Source: Rhea pennata
Lineage: Eukaryota; Chordata; Aves; Rheiformes; Rheidae
Length of the DNA: 64,000 bases
Direction of reading: 5' to 3'
Assembly (NCBI RefSeq): GCF_028389875.1
Contig: NC_084676.1
Coordinates: 620,001-684,000, forward strand
Part shown: in pieces, positions 61,472-64,000 of the stretch
Position numbering within the stretch: the first letter of the stretch is position 1
How the letters are laid out: each line of letters begins with the position of its first letter
Made by a program: the position numbers and the translations under genes
Notes under the pieces: model-generated
Told to the model about the DNA's origin: nothing
What the model saw: only the letters and a program-made list of their open reading frames with translations
The model's database searches: none

Positions 61472-64000
61472 TTATGTGCAACCTTCACACTGTTCACTAT
61501 CTCATGGAGAAGTAGGAGCAGAAATGATCAAGACTTGGACACTTCAAACATGGGTCATGTTCCACAGCTAGATGTTTAGATACTGTGGTGAGAAATCTGT
61601 TTGTCCTGTGTGTCTTGACAACTGAGCGCGACTGTATCTTTGTGGCTGATCCCAGGTCAAATTACCCAAGGTGATTTCTGTCTGTTGGCATATGGAGCAG
61701 CTCAGCTTCCCTTCTGGGTAATTTCACGTGGGGAGAAAAAGGAGGAAATGAAATGTGAACAAAACATAGCTTGGCTCCTTTAGCAAGACGGGCTAAGAGC
61801 TACAGTGTTCAGAGCTTCAGTGACTATAAAGGGGCTGTGCGTGAATCAGAGCCTGCCCAGGCAGTGTTGATTTCAGGATTAGAACTGATTTTCATGCAAA
61901 GAGGATGACTCAGGTATATTTGAATGTTCAGTTAAAATTTGTTTTTCTTTCTTACCAAAAGCTGGTGTTAAAATGTGGCAGGACTTCAATGCTGTCACTG
62001 ATCTGTGAGATGTGCATGCATGCACACATACAGCATTTTTGTCCTAGTGGGAAGGGTCTCTCTCCTTATACGCTCTTAGGAAACAGGTGTTGTTAGGACT
62101 CTAGCATATACAGGTGTGAGACCAATACTGGCTTCCTCCAAAAGGAAAAGGCTTTGTTAGAAGTCTTGAACTAGAGCAGTTTGACCATTGTGTCTCCCCA
62201 CTGGAGAGGCAGATAGCTTCCAGTGTGGAGTGGTACTGCTGGGCATGCTCTGCAGCAAGGTACCTGCAAGGGTGCTCCCATGGACACGAGGTCTGGAAAA
62301 ATACAAATGAGCAAATGAGGTCAAAATATGGGTATCTCTTTTCTCACCAAAACATAATTCTTTTGAGTAAAGCCATAGAAAGACTTTGTGCTTTGGTCCA
62401 TCACAAAGAGATGTGCTGAAGGTGCCAGTTAGGTCTGCTGTATGGGGCTGCCAGGGGAAGGTTAGAGGAACGATACCCATTAGAAGAAAGCAAAGTGAGC
62501 TCTTTGTCCTAGTTAGACTCAGGAAGTGGGCACACATGTGCCCACAGGAACCCAGTGCATGGGCAAAGGCCCATTGAATGTTTCCAGTCAAACAGAAGCA
62601 GAATGGGAGGTGACTGGGCAGAGCTGTGGATATTGTCACTCAAGTGTAATGTTACAAGAATTGTGTGGGCATCTTCAGCTCTGGCTGGGCATGTTTAGGC
62701 AAATGGAAAAGTTCAACCAAAGACAAATGAAATTCCACAAGAGTGTGTAAATTGCAGCATGATTCTCATAAAACAAACTCAGCAGCACTCTGCAGAAATG
62801 TCCCTGAACACTGTAGTTATAGAGCTGGTTTTATTAGGATTTAAAGCAAAACAAAACAAAACAAGAAATCTACCTTTGTTTTTTTCCTGTATAGTTTGAA
62901 AGCTGTTAACAAGAGTTAAGCCAAGTCTACCCATACAGTTAGCATGGGCAAAGGGCTTGTGGGAAGCTCAGCTTTGTGTCTGGAAGATGTGTATTAGAGT
63001 CCTTGCCTTGCAGAGGATTTAGTCATGTAAATGGTGGAAAGAGAAGCAAAGGCACAGAAAGGGAAAGTTGATTTACCCCATGTCATGCGATCAGTCCTTG
63101 GGAAGGTACTCCAGGCTCTACCTAGAGTGCAATCTGGCACTATCCTGTCCCCAGCATGCAGGTGATTAGCATATAGATAGAATGTGGCCGTAAACCAAGG
63201 TCCTGTGAACTATTTATTTTAAAATTAAATTCCACTGAAGAAGGCTGTTTGTTAACTATAGTTTCTGGAGCTGAATAAATCATCAGACTGGCGTGTAAGC
63301 ACAGCTTGACTGGCACGGGAACAGGGGAAGAAGAGAGCCCAAGAGGGGTGCAGACAGTGTGAGAATGGAGCAAACTTGGGTGAAAGGTGGAAGAGAAGGA
63401 AGGAAGACATACTAAGATAGAGGATAATGCAGAAGGAGGGTGGATTGGGCCTGGCATTGCCCTTTGCATGGGGTGAATGTCATCTTGTTGGAGGAGAGAT
63501 CAGGAAGCCTCTTAAGAAGAGGGAATGACCAGCAACCTAAGCTCGAGCTCTAGGGACAGCCTAAATAAGGAGAAGGGAGGCAAGTCCTTATCACCTGCGG
63601 ATAGGAGAGGGAATGTTGTTGCCATCCTCCTGTCCCTACAAGTCACTTGGGCCTCTTTGTCTGGTATCTAGCAATCAATCAGCACTTACACAGAAAAGCT
63701 GTGACCTGATTTGGCTGATCAAGCTGTGATTTTACTATCAATCATCTGAAATAACCCACAGAATACAGGAACGATATTTCTGGAAGGGATCTCATTTCTA
63801 AACTATGTTCAGCCCCTCCTTCCTCTGAGTCAATAACCCTGCCCTTGCACCTCTCCAGTGTGCATTGGAAAATAAGGCTACAAATGATACAGGTCCAGAG
63901 AAGCAATTTATGGAACGCCCCAAACATACCTGATGGCTGTACCTCCAACTCACTTCACAAAGAGTGTTTCATATGAACATCTCAGTCCTTTCAGGTTCTA

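Larger units (their letters stand above)
7827..64000 (+). other. NRG2: NRG2 intron 1 (runs beyond window)
   Basis: The donor GTACGG at 7827 follows exon 1. It keeps G at +5 but is not the consensus GTAAGT. G runs lie just inside the intron (G6 at 7849-7854, G14 at 7857-7870). I searched the translated frames for the start of the next exon (residues ATRPKLKK and the Ig cysteine region SLKCE) and found nothing, so the whole remainder is read as intron 1. A first intron of more than 56 kb agrees with the large first intron of NRG2 in other vertebrates (recalled, not measured). Confidence 0.8.
51945..64000. other. Intronic DNA without recognisable genes
   Basis: Contains a (GA)n run at about 55136-55161, the (TG)12(CG)n tract at 61441-61471 and a (CAAAA)n run at 62847-62864. 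A weaker CTCF-like word (GCTGCCAGGGGGCA) lies at 53954-53967. No exon with the expected neuregulin Ig sequence and no other gene was recognised up to the right edge. Confidence 0.5.

Overview
This window is vertebrate nuclear DNA, almost certainly from a bird. CR1 retrotransposon copies in both orientations, several ending in the avian-type ATTCTATG octamer, and one first exon closely matching neuregulin-2 (NRG2) support this. A tRNA-Ile-like SINE with a CR1-derived 3' end resembles the TguSINE1-type SINEs described from passerines, so a passerine is the best guess, but it rests on one repeat copy recalled from the literature.

Layout. Positions 1 to about 6600 are 5' flanking DNA with no recognisable gene and one old CR1 fragment. 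From about 6640 to 8330 lies a CpG island. Its first part is a degenerate GC-rich minisatellite with long G runs. NRG2 coding exon 1 follows (ATG 7397, splice donor after 7826, plus strand). The rest of the window (7827-64000) reads as one very long first intron. The expected second exon (start of the Ig domain, beginning ATRPK) was not seen, so the intron runs off the right edge.

The intron holds a tRNA-derived SINE (19309-19443), a T38 tract, five CR1 copies of mixed age on the plus strand or minus strand (31.3, 32.5, 35.2-36.2, 50.1 and 51.2-51.9 kb), and a very old minus-strand LINE reverse-transcriptase fragment (45.6-46.2 kb). It also holds an AT microsatellite split by a CR1 copy, a clean 29-bp-period minisatellite (40.3-40.7 kb) with a second 21-bp minisatellite nearby, a strong CTCF-type motif at 40055, and several repeat-poor AT-rich patches that could be conserved noncoding elements.

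Only one host protein-coding exon is supported. The remaining open frames are short, lack recognisable domains, and look like chance or repeat-derived frames. I found no new multi-gene system. The most interesting points are the missing upstream in-frame ATG in the NRG2 leader, the SINE sharing its 3' end with local CR1 copies, and the minisatellite/CTCF cluster.
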